64,000 bases of DNA. Source: Methylopila henanensis (GTDB lineage Bacteria > Pseudomonadota > Alphaproteobacteria > Rhizobiales > Methylopilaceae). Under the pieces are notes generated by a model. It was given only the letters and a program-made list of their open reading frames with translations. It was not told the DNA's origin and ran no database searches. The stretch spans positions 248,001-312,000 of the forward strand of contig NZ_JBHUER010000003.1 of NCBI RefSeq assembly GCF_042681025.1. The letters run 5' to 3'. The translations under genes were made by a program, and so were the position numbers. The first letter of the stretch is position 1. Each line of letters begins with the position of its first letter. Positions 56,991 through 64,000 of this stretch are shown here, piece by piece.

Positions 56991-58325
56991 ATGAGCGGGT
57001 CTGGATCAAATTGGAAGCTGACACGCTGTCCCTGCGGCGCGCATTCAAGTCAGGCGGCTCATGACGAGGCGCTCTCGGTCGCGGCCGTCGAACACGCGAC
57101 CGAACAGGCGCTGTTGAAGGCGATCTTCCCCAAGACGATCGAGCGGCGCCTGTTCCTTCAGGCGATCGGCGCGACCACAGCCGCAGCCGCGCTCAATCAC
57201 GTGTTCCCGATAAAGGCCGCCGCTCAAGCTCTTGGCGAGGCGGGGGCGCCCGAAAAAGCGAACCTCAAGGTCGGCTTCATTCCGATCACCTGCGCGACTC
57301 CCATCATCATGGGCGCGCCTATGGGCTTCTACGAGAAGCAGAAGCTCAATGTCGAGGTGGTGAAGACCGCCGGTTGGGCGATCATCCGCGACAAGACCAT
57401 CAACGGCGAATATGACGCCGCCCAGATGCTTGCGCCGATGCCGCTCCAAATCTCGATGGGCCTTGGCGCGACCAAGACGCCCTTCGTCACGCCCGCGATC
57501 GAGAACGTCAACGGCCAGGCCATCTGCCTCGCCAACAAGCACAAGGACAATCGCGATCCGAAGAATTGGAAGGGCTTCAAGTTCGCCATCCCTTACGACT
57601 TCTCGAACCACAATTACCTGCTGCGCTATTACCTCGCCGAGCACGGCATTGATCCGGACACGGACGTTCAGCTCAGGCTCGTGCCGCCGCCCGAGATGGT
57701 CGCAAACCTTCGCGCTGACAACATCGACGGCTTCCTCGCTCCCGACAACATCGTGCAGCGTGCGGTCTATGACGGCGTCGGCTTTATCCATCTGCTGTCG
57801 AAGGAGATCTGGGACGGCCACCCCTGCTGCAGCTTCTCGCTGTCGCGTAAGATGATGGCGGACACGCCGAACACCGCCGCAGCGCTCCTGCGCGCCATCA
57901 TGCAGGCGACCTCCTATGCCCAGAAGCCGGAGAATCGGAAGGAGATCGCGGTCGCCATCGCGCCCGCGAACTATCTCAACCAGCCGGTGACGGTCGTCGA
58001 GCAGGTGCTGACCGGCACCTATGCGGACGGACTTGGCGGCGTGAAGAAAGACCCCGCGCGCATCGCCTTCGACCCGTTCCCCTATGAAAGCTACGCCATC
58101 TGGACGCTGACCCAGATGAAGCGCTGGGGCCAGATTAAGGGCGACGTCGACTTCCAGGCGATCGCGAGGGACGTCTATCTCGCGACCGACGCCGAGAAGG
58201 CCATGAAGGAGGCCGGCATCGCGGCCCCGTCGTCAACCGCCAAGACCTTCAGCGTCATGGGCAAGCCGTTCGATCCCTCGAAGCCGGACGAATATCTCGC
58301 TTCCTTCGCGATCAAGCGAAGCTGA
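56991..58325 (+). CDS. NrtA/CmpA-like ABC substrate-binding protein
   Basis: A 444-residue protein of the nitrate/bicarbonate/sulfonate binding family. The start at 56991 follows GGAGA and the sigma-54 promoter. An unusual N-terminal segment of about 50 residues (LTRCPCGAHSSQAAHDEA) precedes a Tat-like signal ERRLFLQAIGATTAAAALNHV at residues 51-71, so export by the Tat path is likely. The binding domain begins near residue 88 (KVGFIPITCATPIIMG), with GWAIIRDKTINGEYDAAQMLAPMPLQISMG as typical blocks. No permease or ATPase gene is adjacent. The ligand could be a sulfonate, nitrate or another small anion. Confidence 0.83.
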   Translation: MSGSGSNWKLTRCPCGAHSSQAAHDEALSVAAVEHATEQALLKAIFPKTIERRLFLQAIGATTAAAALNHVFPIKAAAQALGEAGAPEKANLKVGFIPITCATPIIMGAPMGFYEKQKLNVEVVKTAGWAIIRDKTINGEYDAAQMLAPMPLQISMGLGATKTPFVTPAIENVNGQAICLANKHKDNRDPKNWKGFKFAIPYDFSNHNYLLRYYLAEHGIDPDTDVQLRLVPPPEMVANLRADNIDGFLAPDNIVQRAVYDGVGFIHLLSKEIWDGHPCCSFSLSRKMMADTPNTAAALLRAIMQATSYAQKPENRKEIAVAIAPANYLNQPVTVVEQVLTGTYADGLGGVKKDPARIAFDPFPYESYAIWTLTQMKRWGQIKGDVDFQAIARDVYLATDAEKAMKEAGIAAPSSTAKTFSVMGKPFDPSKPDEYLASFAIKRS

Positions 58326-58356
58326 CCGCCTGCGCGCATCACGTCCCGCCGAGCCC

Positions 58357-58386
58357 GGCCCGCGCCCTCTTCGGCGCGGGCCGTTT
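58357..58386 (+). terminator. Hairpin terminator after the binding-protein gene
   Basis: A 10-bp perfect stem GGCCCGCGCC, with a CTCTTC loop and its complement, is followed by GTTT. The T-run is short. It lies about 30 bases after the stop and just before the regulator gene, so the regulator may be only weakly co-transcribed with the binding-protein gene. Confidence 0.65.
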
Positions 58387-58392
58387 CGCGCT

Positions 58393-60018
58393 ATGAGTCC
58401 CGAAAAGGCGACGATTGGCGACATGACGAACGAAACACGGGACGTCCACCGCGAGACCAGCGGCTTCTGGCGCACCCAGGAGATGTTCCTGATCCAGGAG
58501 GTCACGAACCTCATCGGGAAGGGGCTTTATTTCGACCAGGTGGCCCGCGGCGCGCTGCACCTGATGTCCGAGATGCTTGGCCTCAACCGGGGCCGCATCG
58601 TGCTGAAATCGCAAGACGAGGACGTCTACCGCATCGCCTATTCGTACGGTCTTACGACCGCCGAGGCCGCGCGCGGCCGCTACCAGCTCGGCGAGGGCGT
58701 GACCGGCAGCGTCATCCAGGCCGGACACCTCGTCATCGTCCAGGACATCGACAAGGAGCCGACGTTCCTCGGCCGCGCGGTGGAGCGCTCGCGTCTGCCC
58801 GAGGGCGTCGTCTCTTTTCTCGCCTGCCCGATCCGCGTCGAGGATCGCACGGTCGGCGCGCTCGCCTGCCACCGCATCCGCCACCGTGACCGGCCGCTGC
58901 AGGACGACGTCCGGATCCTCAAGATCGTCGCGACGCTGCTCGGCCAGCTCCTGACCCTGAACGACCGGCTCGACCGGCGCATGCGCGCCATCGAGGCGCG
59001 CGAGCCGCTCGCCAAGCCATCGGACCAGGCCGCGCGATACGGCATCGTCGGCGAAGCCCCGGCGCTGCTGCGCGCCATCGCCCAGATCGAACAGGTTGCG
59101 GACGCGACCGCGAGCGTCCTGCTGCTCGGCGAATCCGGGACGGGCAAGGAGCTGTTCGCCCATGCGCTGCACGCCGCGGGGCCGCGGAAGTCCAAGCCCT
59201 TCATGAAGGTCAACTGCGCGGCGATCCCTGAGAGCCTATTTGAATCCGAGCTTTTCGGCCATGAGCGCGGAGCCTTCACGGGCGCGACGGAAGCGCGGGC
59301 CGGCTGGTTCGAGCAGGCAAGCGGCGGCACGATCTTTCTCGACGAGATCGGCGAAATGCCGTTGCTGCTGCAGACCAAACTCCTGCGCACGCTGCAGGAG
59401 GGCGTGGTGATGCGGCTCGGCGGCAAGCGGGAGATCCGGGTCGACATGCGACTGGTCGCGGCGACGAACCGCGATCTGTCGCTCGCGGTCGAGCGCGGCG
59501 ATTTTCGCGAGGACCTTTTCTACCGGCTCAACGTCATCCCGATCCAACTGCCCTCGCTCAGCCAGCGGGCTGCCGACATTCCACAGCTCGCCCGCCATTT
59601 TCTCAACCGCGCCAACGCTTCCAACCGACGCGAGGTCGCGCTGACGGCGGACGCGATGCATTACCTCAGCGAACAGTCCTGGCCGGGGAACGTGCGGCAG
59701 TTGTCGAACTTCATCGAGCGCCTCGTGCTGCTTGCCAGCGCCCCGGTGCTGGGACGCGTCGAAGTGGCCTCGCTCCTCGCCGACCGCGCCTTCGACATCG
59801 CCGCCCCGAGGCAGCGGCCGCCGGAGGCGCACTTCGCACCCGCCGCCATGCCGGTGCGGCCTTATCTGCCCGTGAAGTCCCACACCGCCGAGGACCTTCG
59901 CCGCGCGCTCGAGCTTTCAGGAGGCAACAAGGCGCGGGCCGCGCAGCAGCTTGGCCTCACCGAGCGGCAGTTTTTCTACCGCCTCAAGAAGCTCGGGCTC
60001 GAGCCGGCCAGAAGCTGA
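58393..60018 (+). CDS. GAF-domain sigma-54 activator (NifA-like architecture)
   Basis: A 541-residue enhancer-binding protein; the start could also be 58423 (MTNETRDVHRE). A GAF domain covers about residues 35-195 (ALHLMSEMLGLNRGRIVLKSQ, LGEGVTGSVIQAGHLVIVQDI, SFLACPIRVEDRTVGALACHR). The AAA+ domain has Walker A GESGTGKELFA, GAFTGA (ERGAFTGATEARAG) and IFLDEIGEMPL. The Fis-type helix-turn-helix is NKARAAQQLGLTERQFFYRLKKL. The architecture is that of NifA/AnfA, but no nitrogen-fixation gene is near. It sits between two transcription units that share an upstream site and have sigma-54 promoters, so it is most likely their activator. Confidence 0.9.
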   Translation: MSPEKATIGDMTNETRDVHRETSGFWRTQEMFLIQEVTNLIGKGLYFDQVARGALHLMSEMLGLNRGRIVLKSQDEDVYRIAYSYGLTTAEAARGRYQLGEGVTGSVIQAGHLVIVQDIDKEPTFLGRAVERSRLPEGVVSFLACPIRVEDRTVGALACHRIRHRDRPLQDDVRILKIVATLLGQLLTLNDRLDRRMRAIEAREPLAKPSDQAARYGIVGEAPALLRAIAQIEQVADATASVLLLGESGTGKELFAHALHAAGPRKSKPFMKVNCAAIPESLFESELFGHERGAFTGATEARAGWFEQASGGTIFLDEIGEMPLLLQTKLLRTLQEGVVMRLGGKREIRVDMRLVAATNRDLSLAVERGDFREDLFYRLNVIPIQLPSLSQRAADIPQLARHFLNRANASNRREVALTADAMHYLSEQSWPGNVRQLSNFIERLVLLASAPVLGRVEVASLLADRAFDIAAPRQRPPEAHFAPAAMPVRPYLPVKSHTAEDLRRALELSGGNKARAAQQLGLTERQFFYRLKKLGLEPARS

Positions 60019-60034
60019 ACCCACAATTCCGGCA

Positions 60035-60053
60035 TTGTCGACATTTTGTCGAC
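60035..60053. promoter_or_regulatory. Enhancer-like site 2 of the sigma-54 regulon
   Basis: TTGTCGACATTTTGTCGAC, 100 bp upstream of the sigma-54 element at 60153. It matches the site at 56864-56882 and has the same paired GTCGAC units 11 bases apart. Confidence 0.6.
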
Positions 60054-60152
60054 GGACGGAGGCGGCGCGCGACCTACGCCGCTCATCGGAGCGCAGAATA
60101 GGTTCGCTCAATTTTCAGCCGGTTTGGCTTCCTCAACCTCTGCCGGTGCGGG

Positions 60153-60169
60153 TTGGCACAGGCGTTGCG
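60153..60169 (+). promoter_or_regulatory. Sigma-54 promoter of the OsmC operon
   Basis: TTGGCACAGGCGTTGCG keeps TTGGCAC and TTGC at the exact sigma-54 spacing. It lies 60 bp upstream of the OsmC-like start and downstream of the enhancer-like site at 60035-60053. Confidence 0.85.
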
Positions 60170-60229
60170 ATGACGTTTCGTGAAGGACGGCGGGACATAC
60201 CGCCGCCCGCGGAACACCGAGGACAGCCC

Positions 60230-60781
60230 ATGACCGCCTCTGCCCAGATCAAGACCGCCGAGACCTATCTGCGCCCGATCGACCGCGACGGCCTGATGGC
60301 CTTCGCCGAGAAGGGCCGCAACAACCCGAACAGCCGCGGCACCAACGTCGTGAAGACCGTGGTGGACGGCCAGTACCGGACCCTCAGCTATGTGGGCGAC
60401 CACGCCCCCGTCGTCGTCGACGAGCCGCTGCACCTCTTCGGCGAGAACACCGCGCCAGCGCCTGGCGAGATCGTGCTCTCGGCACTCGGCGGCTGCCTTG
60501 CGGTCGGCATCACGGCCGTCGCGACATGGAAGCAGGTCCGCCTGTCGAAGCTCGAGATCAGGCTTGAGGGCGACATCGGCAACCCGGCCGCCTGGGGCGC
60601 CGGCGGCGCCGAGCGCGAGCCGTCGCAGATGGGCTTTCAGGAAATCCGCGTGAGCGTCGACATCGAGGGCGACGCAACTCGCGAGGAGTTCGATCAGATT
60701 GTGCGACAGGCGAACTACTTCTCGCCGGTCGCCAACACCATGCGCAATCCGATCCCCTTCAAGATCGCGCTCGCGGACTGA
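60230..60781 (+). CDS. OsmC-family protein
   Basis: A 183-residue protein starting MTASAQIKTAETYLRPID after GAGGA. The OsmC core is visible (DEPLHLFGENTAPAPGEIVLSALGGCLAVGITAVA). One Cys, C89, is in the expected LGGC position. The second Cys, usually in a CPV or CPI motif before NT, is replaced by S165 (FSPVANTMRNP). A two-Cys peroxidase cycle is therefore unlikely, and a role in binding or processing a thiol or sulfur compound is possible. It is first in an operon with an acyl-CoA-dehydrogenase-like flavoprotein, a rubredoxin-reductase fusion and a persulfide-dioxygenase-like enzyme. Confidence 0.85.
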   Translation: MTASAQIKTAETYLRPIDRDGLMAFAEKGRNNPNSRGTNVVKTVVDGQYRTLSYVGDHAPVVVDEPLHLFGENTAPAPGEIVLSALGGCLAVGITAVATWKQVRLSKLEIRLEGDIGNPAAWGAGGAEREPSQMGFQEIRVSVDIEGDATREEFDQIVRQANYFSPVANTMRNPIPFKIALAD

Positions 60782-60789
60782 AGGACCAA

Positions 60790-60810
60790 GGGGCCGCGTC
60801 GAGCGGCCCC
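60790..60810 (+). other. Intercistronic hairpin after the OsmC gene
   Basis: GGGGCCGC with its complement around a GTCGA loop, without a T-run. It may tune expression of the downstream genes relative to the first. Confidence 0.5.
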
Positions 60811-60838
60811 CGACCACTCCCGGTTGGAGACTTAGCCG

Positions 60839-61999
60839 ATGGCCGGCGCGCGCGCTCTCGATCAGCATGCATTCGACACGTCACCGGACCCGGACGGCGA
60901 AACGGTGCTCGCCCGCACCCGCGCCATCTCGGACGGCGCGCTGCGCGCAAAGGCGCATGCGATCGACGAGGGCCACTATCCGCTCGAGATCATGCGCGAC
61001 TTCGCGCGTGTGGGAGCGCTGTCGGCGCATCTGAAATCCGCCGGCGGGAACTTCGGTCTCGCAATCGACGCCATGCGAGCCGGCGCGAGGCAATGCGGCT
61101 CCACCGGCTTCCTGATGTGGTGCCACGGCGTCTTCGGCCTCTATCTCGACCACTCGGAGAATCGCGGGCTCGCCGACCGCATGCTGCCGCCCCATGCCGC
61201 GGGCGAAACCTTCGGGGGCACGGCGCTTTCCAACCCGATGAAGTCGTTCGCGGGCATCGAGCCGATGGCGCTGAAGGCCGTGCGCGTGCCCGGCGGCTAT
61301 CGCGTCACCGGCACGCTGCCCTGGGTCAGCCATATCGGGCGCGGCCAGTATTGCGGGGCGATCGCGCAGGCGGTCGACGCCTCCGGCGCGCCCTCCCACG
61401 AGATCATGTTCGTGCTCCGCTGCGACGAGCCGGTGGAGCTGCGCCAGTGCCCGGTCTTCTCCGGCATGGAGGGCACGAGCACCTGGGGCCTGCGGCTCGC
61501 CGACGTGCGCATTGACGACGCCGACCTCATCGCCGATCCGGCGAAGCCTTTTATCGCGAAGATCCGTGCGGCCTTCATCCTCCTACAGCTTGGGATGGGG
61601 CTCGGAGTCACCGAGGGCGCGATCGACTCGATGCTCGAGGTCGAGAGCGTTCTGGAACATGTGAACCAGTACCTCGACAACCGGCCTGACGAGATCGCGG
61701 GCGAGCTTGACGAGCTCGCGGGCCGCGTGGCGAAGCTCGCCGAGACGCCGTTCGAAACCTCCACGGATTACCTGATCGACGTGCTCGACGCGCGCGCCCA
61801 GGCGTCGGAGCTGTCGCTGCGTTCGACCCAATCGGCGCTCTTGCATCAGGGCGCGCGCGGCTACCTGATGTCGGCAGCGCCGCAGCGTCGCGTCCGCGAG
61901 GCGCATTTCGTGGCGATCGTCACGCCCGCCATAAAGCATCTGCGCAGCGAGATGACGCGGCTCTCCAAGGTCGCGCAGCCGGCGGGGTTGCTCGCGTGA
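60839..61999 (+). CDS. Acyl-CoA-dehydrogenase-fold flavoprotein
   Basis: A 386-residue protein of the acyl-CoA dehydrogenase superfamily. The N-terminal helical domain (EIMRDFARVGALSAHLKSAGGNFGLAIDAMRAGARQCGSTGFLMWCHG, in blocks), the central beta domain (GTALSNPMKSFAGIEPMALKAVRVPGGYRVTGTLPWVSHIG) and the C-terminal helices are all present. Members with this layout include desulfurisation-type monooxygenases (DszC, SfnB) as well as true dehydrogenases. I do not see a definite acyl-CoA catalytic Glu. The operon partner with rubredoxin and NAD(P)H-reductase parts supports a redox or oxygenase role, but this is inference. Confidence 0.8.
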   Translation: MAGARALDQHAFDTSPDPDGETVLARTRAISDGALRAKAHAIDEGHYPLEIMRDFARVGALSAHLKSAGGNFGLAIDAMRAGARQCGSTGFLMWCHGVFGLYLDHSENRGLADRMLPPHAAGETFGGTALSNPMKSFAGIEPMALKAVRVPGGYRVTGTLPWVSHIGRGQYCGAIAQAVDASGAPSHEIMFVLRCDEPVELRQCPVFSGMEGTSTWGLRLADVRIDDADLIADPAKPFIAKIRAAFILLQLGMGLGVTEGAIDSMLEVESVLEHVNQYLDNRPDEIAGELDELAGRVAKLAETPFETSTDYLIDVLDARAQASELSLRSTQSALLHQGARGYLMSAAPQRRVREAHFVAIVTPAIKHLRSEMTRLSKVAQPAGLLA

Positions 62000-63348
62000 A
62001 CGCCGGGACCGCCATTCCCGCCGTGATCGAGCCGACCGACGGGCTCGGCCCTTGGCGGCGCTACATCTGCCGCGTCTGCGGGCTGATCTATGACGAGGCG
62101 GAGGGCGACCTCGATAGCGGCATCGCGCCCGGCACGCGCTTCGACGACATTCCCGACGACTGGGAATGCCCGATCTGCAACGTCACCAAGGCGGATTTCG
62201 ACCCTCTCGTCCCGCGCGCCGCCGTGATCGCGCCGCAGGCCGCGACGCCGGTCTCGCGGACAAGCGGCGTCGTCATCGTGGGCGCCGGGACGGCAGGCTG
62301 GAGCGCAGCCGAAGCCATCCGCGCACTCGATCCGGCGACGCCCATAACGGTGGTCACGGCCTGCTCGGGCGACGTCTATTACAAGCCCGAACTCTCGGTC
62401 GCGCTGACGCGCGGCGCGACGCCGAGCAGCCTTCGCCGCGAGACCGGCGCGCAAGCCGCGGCGCGTCTCGGCGTGCGGCTGATGAAGGAAACCTTCGCTG
62501 TCGGACTGTCGCCAGCGAGCGGGACGCTCCGCACCACGCGCGGGACCGTGCGCTTTTCCGACCTCGTGCTGGCTCAGGGCGCGCGCTCGGCGGCGCCCGC
62601 CTGCCTGCCCGCCCGCCTCTGCTGGCGCGTCAACGATCTCGCGGCCTGGTCGGGCCTCCACGCCGCGCTTTCGTGCGGGCCGCAGCGCGTCGCAATCGTG
62701 GGCGCGGGCATGGTCGGCTGCGAACTCGCCGAGGATCTTGCGGGCGCCGGCCATGACGTAACGCTGATCGGCATCGAGGAACTGCCGCTCCTGGCCATGC
62801 TGCCGCGCCCGGCTGCGGAGCGGCTCGCGGCGGGCTTTTCGAAGATCGGCGTTCGCTTCATTGGCGGGCGGGCGGTCGGCAAGGTCGAGCGGATCGACGA
62901 GCGCTTGCGCCTGACTCTCGCGTCCGGCGAGACGGTCGAGGCCGACCAGATCGTCGCCGCGACCGGGCTCGCGACCGAACCCCGCCTCGCGCGCAGCGGC
63001 GGCCTCGCGTTCGACCGCGGGATCGTGGTCGATCCGAAGACGATGCGCACGAGCGCCGAACACGTCTACGCTCTCGGCGACTGCGTGACGATCGTGGGCG
63101 CGCCCTGCCGCTTCGTCGAGCCGATCCGCCGGCAGGCCGAGGCGATCGCGAACGCCATCCTCAAGCGCGACCATTGCGGATATGTCCACCGCGCCCCGGT
63201 GATCCGCCTGAAGACGCGGTCGACCCCGGTGGTGATCGAGGGCGCGCCGTCGACGGCCGGCGAATGGCGCGTGCTGCAGGACGACGCAGACGCGCTTGTC
63301 ATGGAGCAATGGGCGGGCGGCGCGCGCGTTGCGAGGCTCGCGGCATGA
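61996..63348 (+). CDS. Rubredoxin fused to FAD-dependent rubredoxin reductase-like domain
   Basis: A 450-residue fusion. An N-terminal rubredoxin holds iron ligands C25, C28, C58 and C61 (YICRVCGLIYDEAEG, WECPICNVTKADF). A pyridine-nucleotide-disulfide oxidoreductase domain follows from about residue 90 (VVIVGAGTAGWSAAEAI), with the NAD(P) site VAIVGAGMVGCELAEDL and the FAD site HVYALGDCVTIVG. It would move electrons from NAD(P)H through FAD to its own rubredoxin, and from there to a partner such as the flavoprotein encoded upstream. Its ATG overlaps the upstream stop (ATGA), and the next gene overlaps its own stop the same way. Confidence 0.92.
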   Translation: MNAGTAIPAVIEPTDGLGPWRRYICRVCGLIYDEAEGDLDSGIAPGTRFDDIPDDWECPICNVTKADFDPLVPRAAVIAPQAATPVSRTSGVVIVGAGTAGWSAAEAIRALDPATPITVVTACSGDVYYKPELSVALTRGATPSSLRRETGAQAAARLGVRLMKETFAVGLSPASGTLRTTRGTVRFSDLVLAQGARSAAPACLPARLCWRVNDLAAWSGLHAALSCGPQRVAIVGAGMVGCELAEDLAGAGHDVTLIGIEELPLLAMLPRPAAERLAAGFSKIGVRFIGGRAVGKVERIDERLRLTLASGETVEADQIVAATGLATEPRLARSGGLAFDRGIVVDPKTMRTSAEHVYALGDCVTIVGAPCRFVEPIRRQAEAIANAILKRDHCGYVHRAPVIRLKTRSTPVVIEGAPSTAGEWRVLQDDADALVMEQWAGGARVARLAA

Positions 63349-64000
63349 ATCCTCACGTCACCTCCTTCTTCGACGCGGCCACCAACACCTTCTCCTACGT
63401 GGTGAAGGACCCGCGCGGCCCGGCCTGCGCCATCGTCGACAGCGTGCTGGACTTCGACTACGCGGCCGGGCGCATCGCCTATGCGGGGGCGGACCGGATC
63501 GTGGACCATGTGCGGGCGAACGGACTTGAGGTCGAGTGGCTGCTCGAGACCCATGTCCACGCCGACCACCTGTCGGCCGCGCCCTATCTCCAGCGCGAGC
63601 TCGGCGGAACGATGGCGATCGGGACGGCGATCCGCGACGTCCAGGCGACTTTCGGCAAGTTCTTCAACGAAGGCGTGGAGTTCCGGCGCGACGGGTCGCA
63701 GTTCGACCGGCTGTTCCAGGACGGCGACGTTTTCGCGATCGGCTCGCTGGAAGCGCAGGCTGTCGCAACGCCGGGCCATACGCCGGCGTGCATGACCTAT
63801 CTCGTCGGCGACGCCGCCTTCGTGGGCGACACGCTGTTCATGCCGGACGGCGGCACGGCGCGCGCCGACTTTCCGGGCGGCGACGCGCGGGCGCTCTACC
63901 GCTCGATCAGGCGCGTGCTGGCCCTGCCCTCCGCGACGCGGCTTTTCATGTGCCACGACTACGGGCCGAACGGCCGCGAAATTCGCAACGAGACGACGGT
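63345..64000 (+). CDS. Metallo-beta-lactamase-fold persulfide dioxygenase-like protein (3' cut off)
   Basis: The first 218 codons of a metallo-hydrolase-fold protein starting MNPHVTSFFDAATNTFSYVV. The metal motif HVHADH is at residues 70-75, with further ligands in TPGHTPACMTYLVGDAAFVGDTLF and FMCHDYGP. Together with DSVLDFDYAAGR near the start, this fits the ETHE1/Blh group, which oxidises glutathione persulfide to sulfite. The window ends before the stop, so a fused rhodanese domain cannot be excluded. It is coupled to the rubredoxin-reductase gene by an ATGA overlap. Confidence 0.85.
   Translation, partial: MNPHVTSFFDAATNTFSYVVKDPRGPACAIVDSVLDFDYAAGRIAYAGADRIVDHVRANGLEVEWLLETHVHADHLSAAPYLQRELGGTMAIGTAIRDVQATFGKFFNEGVEFRRDGSQFDRLFQDGDVFAIGSLEAQAVATPGHTPACMTYLVGDAAFVGDTLFMPDGGTARADFPGGDARALYRSIRRVLALPSATRLFMCHDYGPNGREIRNETT

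Noticed and set aside
58393..60018. Assignment of the GAF sigma-54 activator as NifA
   Set aside because: Architecture fits, but no nitrogenase or related gene is near and the target operon looks sulfur-related.

Overview
The window is about 64 kb of GC-rich DNA. Gene content and style (rut pyrimidine operon with a RutR-type box, Rrf2 and MocR regulators, sigma-54 enhancer-binding proteins, FecIR signalling, ExoD, an IS21-family remnant) suggest an alphaproteobacterium, probably a free-living Rhizobiales relative. No rRNA or canonical tRNA gene was seen. A 58-base run of N at 38336-38393 marks an assembly gap, so this is draft sequence.

Layout. 1-3.4 kb: a two-component system (kinase cut by the window edge, NtrC-type regulator) beside an oxalate/formate-type MFS carrier that has its own sigma-54 promoter and two palindromic upstream sites. 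3.5-7.2 kb: rutABCDF for uracil ring cleavage. 7.3-9.7 kb: an SGNH-like protein, an AT-rich gap and an SDR enzyme behind twin operators. 10.1-18.2 kb: the most unusual metal locus, with an intact P-type ATPase, a full-length paralogue that has lost every catalytic P-type motif, two related small membrane proteins and a small basic protein. It resembles ferrosome-type iron-storage loci, but that is inference. 18.2-23.5 kb: amino acid permease, Rrf2 regulator, AlkD and MocR regulator. 23.6-32.3 kb: two paralogous molybdopterin oxidoreductases, a 7Fe-type ferredoxin and an FprA-type ferredoxin reductase, with an outer-membrane beta-barrel protein and an AraC regulator between them.

32.7-39.9 kb: ferric-siderophore uptake with TonB receptor, binding protein, two permeases and a FecI/FecR pair, but no ATPase. 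40.5-46.5 kb: GMC oxidoreductase, aldehyde dehydrogenase, NCS1 permease and a cytosine-deaminase-like hydrolase, which could supply the rut pathway. 47-49.1 kb: IS21 remnant, an unrecognised gene and copies of a dispersed repeat.

49.2-54.7 kb: an RNA-repair locus. rtcR is divergent from a Ro60 (rsr) gene that has a clear sigma-54 promoter, and rtcB lies downstream. Between rsr and rtcB sit four tandem elements that I read as Y RNAs. Three contain tRNA T-arm, acceptor and D-arm sequence in circularly permuted order, closed by a stem carrying the Ro-binding type motif GNCGAANG. This array is the most exciting feature of the window.

54.9-64 kb: a LysR regulator divergent from an FMN reductase, then a second sigma-54 regulon. 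It holds an NrtA/CmpA-like binding protein and an OsmC / acyl-CoA-dehydrogenase-like / rubredoxin-reductase / persulfide-dioxygenase-like operon. Both transcription units have sigma-54 promoters and share an upstream site, and the GAF-containing activator lies between them.

The window therefore holds three sigma-54 activators, each next to sigma-54 promoters that it plausibly controls.
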